Assembly (NCBI GenBank): GCA_029212885.1
Contig: JARGPC010000008.1
Location: forward strand, 56,332 to 120,331
DNA from: Coxiellaceae bacterium
Lineage (GTDB): Bacteria; Pseudomonadota; Gammaproteobacteria; Coxiellales; Coxiellaceae
DNA: 64,000 nucleotides
Reading direction: 5' to 3'
Below the pieces are notes generated by a model. It saw nothing but the letters and a program-made list of their open reading frames with translations, was not told where the DNA came from and ran no database searches. The number at the start of each line of letters is the position of its first letter. Within the stretch, counting starts at the first letter, position 1. The translations under genes and the position numbers were made by a program. This document shows, in pieces, positions 62,192-64,000 of the stretch.

Positions 62192-63712
62192 ATGTTGCAA
62201 CAACTACCGTTATTGAATTTATTGGTCTGGTTACCGCCATTGGGTGCGGTATGTATTTTGTTGTTTACGCCAAAAGATCGGCAAGCACATTCGGCGCGCA
62301 TGATTGCGTTGATTACATCGTTGATCACCATTGTGTTGTGTATTCCTCTGTGGGCAGGTTTTGATACTACGACGTCGACTATGCAATTTGTGTCGTTTCA
62401 TCACTGGATTCCCACTTACGGCATTAATTACAGCTTGGGTGTTGATGGTATATCCATGCCGCTGGTGTTATTGACTTGTTTTACTACATTAATTGTTATT
62501 TTGGCATCATGGCAGACGGTTCATCGCAATGTGCCGCAATACTTGGCTGCATTCTTAATTGTGCAAGGCACAGTGATTGGTGTGTTTTCCGCTTGCGATA
62601 CGATTTTATTTTATTTCTTCTGGGAAGCGATGCTGATTCCGATGTACCTGAGTATTGGTATGTGGGGTGGCAAGCTTAAGTCCTATGCCGCGATTAAGTT
62701 TTTTATCTTTACGTTTTTAGGCTCAGCCATTATGTTGGTTGCCTTATTGTATTTAGGCTTGCACGCTAAGAGCTTTAATATTGCTGATTTTTACCCGTTA
62801 AAGCTCAGCATGCGAGTTCAGTGCTGGTTGTTTATAGCATTTTTATTGTCCTTTGGTATCAAGATTCCTTTGTGGCCATTGCATACCTGGTTGCCAGTGG
62901 CGCATACCGAAGCGCCGGCGGGTGGTTCTGTGGTGTTGGCGGCCTTGATGCTGAAGCTAGGTGCTTACGGCTTCTTACGTTTTAGTTTGCCGATTGTGCC
63001 AGATGCTTGTCAGTATTTTGATTGGTTAATGATTGTGTTATCGCTGATTGCGATTGTATATATTGGCTTCATTGCTTTAGCACAAACCGACATGAAAAAA
63101 CTGATTGCTTATTCATCGATTGCACACATGGGTTTCGTGACGCTGGGTTGCTTTATGATTTACGTGATTATTGGTCATACAGGCAGTCAAGCGGATGCTT
63201 ACCTCAGTGTTGAGGGCGCGATGATGCAGATGATCACACATGCATTTGGTTCGGGTGCGATGTTTATCGCCTTTGGTTTGCTGTATGAAAAAATGCATAC
63301 ACGTAATATTAAAGATTTCGGTGGTATTGCTAAGACTATGCCATGGTTTGCGGCATTCTTTATGGTATTTGCAATGTCGAATGTTGGCTTGCCAGGAACG
63401 TCTGGTTTTGTGGGTGAGTTTATGGTGATTTTGAGTACCTTTAAAGCAAGCTTCTGGGTAACGTTGTTGGCTTCATCTACCTTGGTGATTGGTGCTGCTT
63501 ATACCTTGACGATGTATAAAAAAGTATTCTTTGGTCAGGTGGTGAATGATAAAGTAGCTGCGCTGACGGACATGACGGGAATTAATTTTGTTATGTATGG
63601 CTTATTGGCTCTGGCCATCTTTTTTATAGGTTTTTATCCGCAACCGATATTGAATTTATTCCATGCCTCGGTCGGACATTTATTAACATTGGCCACGGCC
63701 ACTAAGTTGTAA
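62192..63712 (+). CDS. nuoM: NADH-quinone oxidoreductase subunit M
   Basis: NuoM is a 506-residue antiporter-like subunit. The motifs FFWEAMLIPMYLSIGMWGG (conserved Glu), IPLWPLHTWLPVAHTEAPA, TDMKKLIAYSSIAHMGFVTL and SNVGLPGTSGFVGEFMV are present. It begins 3 bp after the nuoL stop. Confidence 0.97.
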   Translation: MLQQLPLLNLLVWLPPLGAVCILLFTPKDRQAHSARMIALITSLITIVLCIPLWAGFDTTTSTMQFVSFHHWIPTYGINYSLGVDGISMPLVLLTCFTTLIVILASWQTVHRNVPQYLAAFLIVQGTVIGVFSACDTILFYFFWEAMLIPMYLSIGMWGGKLKSYAAIKFFIFTFLGSAIMLVALLYLGLHAKSFNIADFYPLKLSMRVQCWLFIAFLLSFGIKIPLWPLHTWLPVAHTEAPAGGSVVLAALMLKLGAYGFLRFSLPIVPDACQYFDWLMIVLSLIAIVYIGFIALAQTDMKKLIAYSSIAHMGFVTLGCFMIYVIIGHTGSQADAYLSVEGAMMQMITHAFGSGAMFIAFGLLYEKMHTRNIKDFGGIAKTMPWFAAFFMVFAMSNVGLPGTSGFVGEFMVILSTFKASFWVTLLASSTLVIGAAYTLTMYKKVFFGQVVNDKVAALTDMTGINFVMYGLLALAIFFIGFYPQPILNLFHASVGHLLTLATATKL

Positions 63713-63724
63713 GGTTACTGAACT

Positions 63725-64000
63725 ATGTACACTGAAACGCACCATATGGTTCCAGCAACGCCGCATATCTTTGTGTTGATTATGTGTTGTGTTGCATTAT
63801 TAACGGCGGCTTTTACTGATCGTAAATCGCGATCGGTCTATTTTTTAGTTCAGTTTACATTACTGGTGACTATTTGGTTGGTTCACCGTTCGTTTAATGG
63901 CGCAACTGAATATGAATTCAGCCATACTTTTGTATCAGATAGCATGTCATATGTGTTGAATATGTTTATACCGCTCTTTACCTTTGTGACATTTCTGTAT
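63725..64000 (+). CDS. nuoN: NADH-quinone oxidoreductase subunit N, 5' part
   Basis: The frame opening at ATG 63725, 12 bp after nuoM, runs through the window end (92 codons visible). It encodes hydrophobic helices starting ATPHIFVLIMCCVALLTAAF and a loop with FSHTFVSDSMSYVLNMF, matching the NuoN N-terminus in position and character. The rest of the gene lies outside. Confidence 0.88.
   Translation, partial: MYTETHHMVPATPHIFVLIMCCVALLTAAFTDRKSRSVYFLVQFTLLVTIWLVHRSFNGATEYEFSHTFVSDSMSYVLNMFIPLFTFVTFLY

Overview
The window looks like a moderately AT-rich gammaproteobacterial chromosome, most likely from a host-associated Legionellales/Coxiellaceae-like lineage. This is inferred from gene order, from a Gfo/Idh oxidoreductase paired with lpxB, from several effector-like genes of unknown function (ankyrin-type repeats, a kinase-like fold, a C-terminal CaaX box), and from PmrA-type direct repeats upstream of some of them. 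No species can be named from the sequence alone.

Layout. 1-356: tandem and palindromic repeats, a terminator and a promoter region. 357-8438: conserved envelope block pyrH-frr-uppS-cdsA-bamA-skp-lpxD-fabZ-lpxA; dxr and rseP, which usually sit between cdsA and bamA, are absent here. 8440-19250: an accessory island separating lpxA from lpxB. It holds a GIDE-like membrane protein, a cupin with a disrupted 5' end, an unknown protein, a HigBA toxin-antitoxin pair, a secreted deoxyribosyltransferase-like protein, a kinase-like protein, an unknown HDxxxH protein, two repeat proteins (one interrupted by an in-frame TGA) and a methyltransferase. 19255-26646: lpxB and the oxidoreductase on the minus strand, then rnhB-ddl-dnaE on the plus strand.

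26643-32398: a glycine-rich secreted protein, a 59-residue membrane protein, a second copy of the palindromic repeat, tRNA-Leu(CAA), an unknown 554-residue protein, queA, and a gene-free block with a long inverted repeat where tgt is commonly found. 32399-35563: yajC-secD-secF. 35564-49403: a second accessory stretch with cytochrome b561, a strong candidate CsrA-sequestering small RNA of the RsmY/RsmZ type, a photolyase, a multi-spanning membrane protein, a small secreted repeat peptide overlapping a PqqD-like gene (a possible undescribed RiPP-like pair), an S1/P1 nuclease, a second gene interrupted by an in-frame TGA, an FAD oxidoreductase and two large paralogous proteins. 49509-64000: tpiA-secG-tRNA-Leu(GAG) followed by the complex I operon nuoA to nuoN, with nuoN cut by the window end.

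The core blocks make UMP, ribosome recycling factor, undecaprenyl-PP and CDP-diacylglycerol, lipid A, outer-membrane assembly factors, the Sec accessory complex and NADH dehydrogenase. The accessory genes look like a host-interaction repertoire. PmrA-type boxes and a CsrA-sponge RNA in the same window suggest two-component and Csr control of them. These regulatory and effector assignments are inferences; the core annotations rest on clear family motifs.
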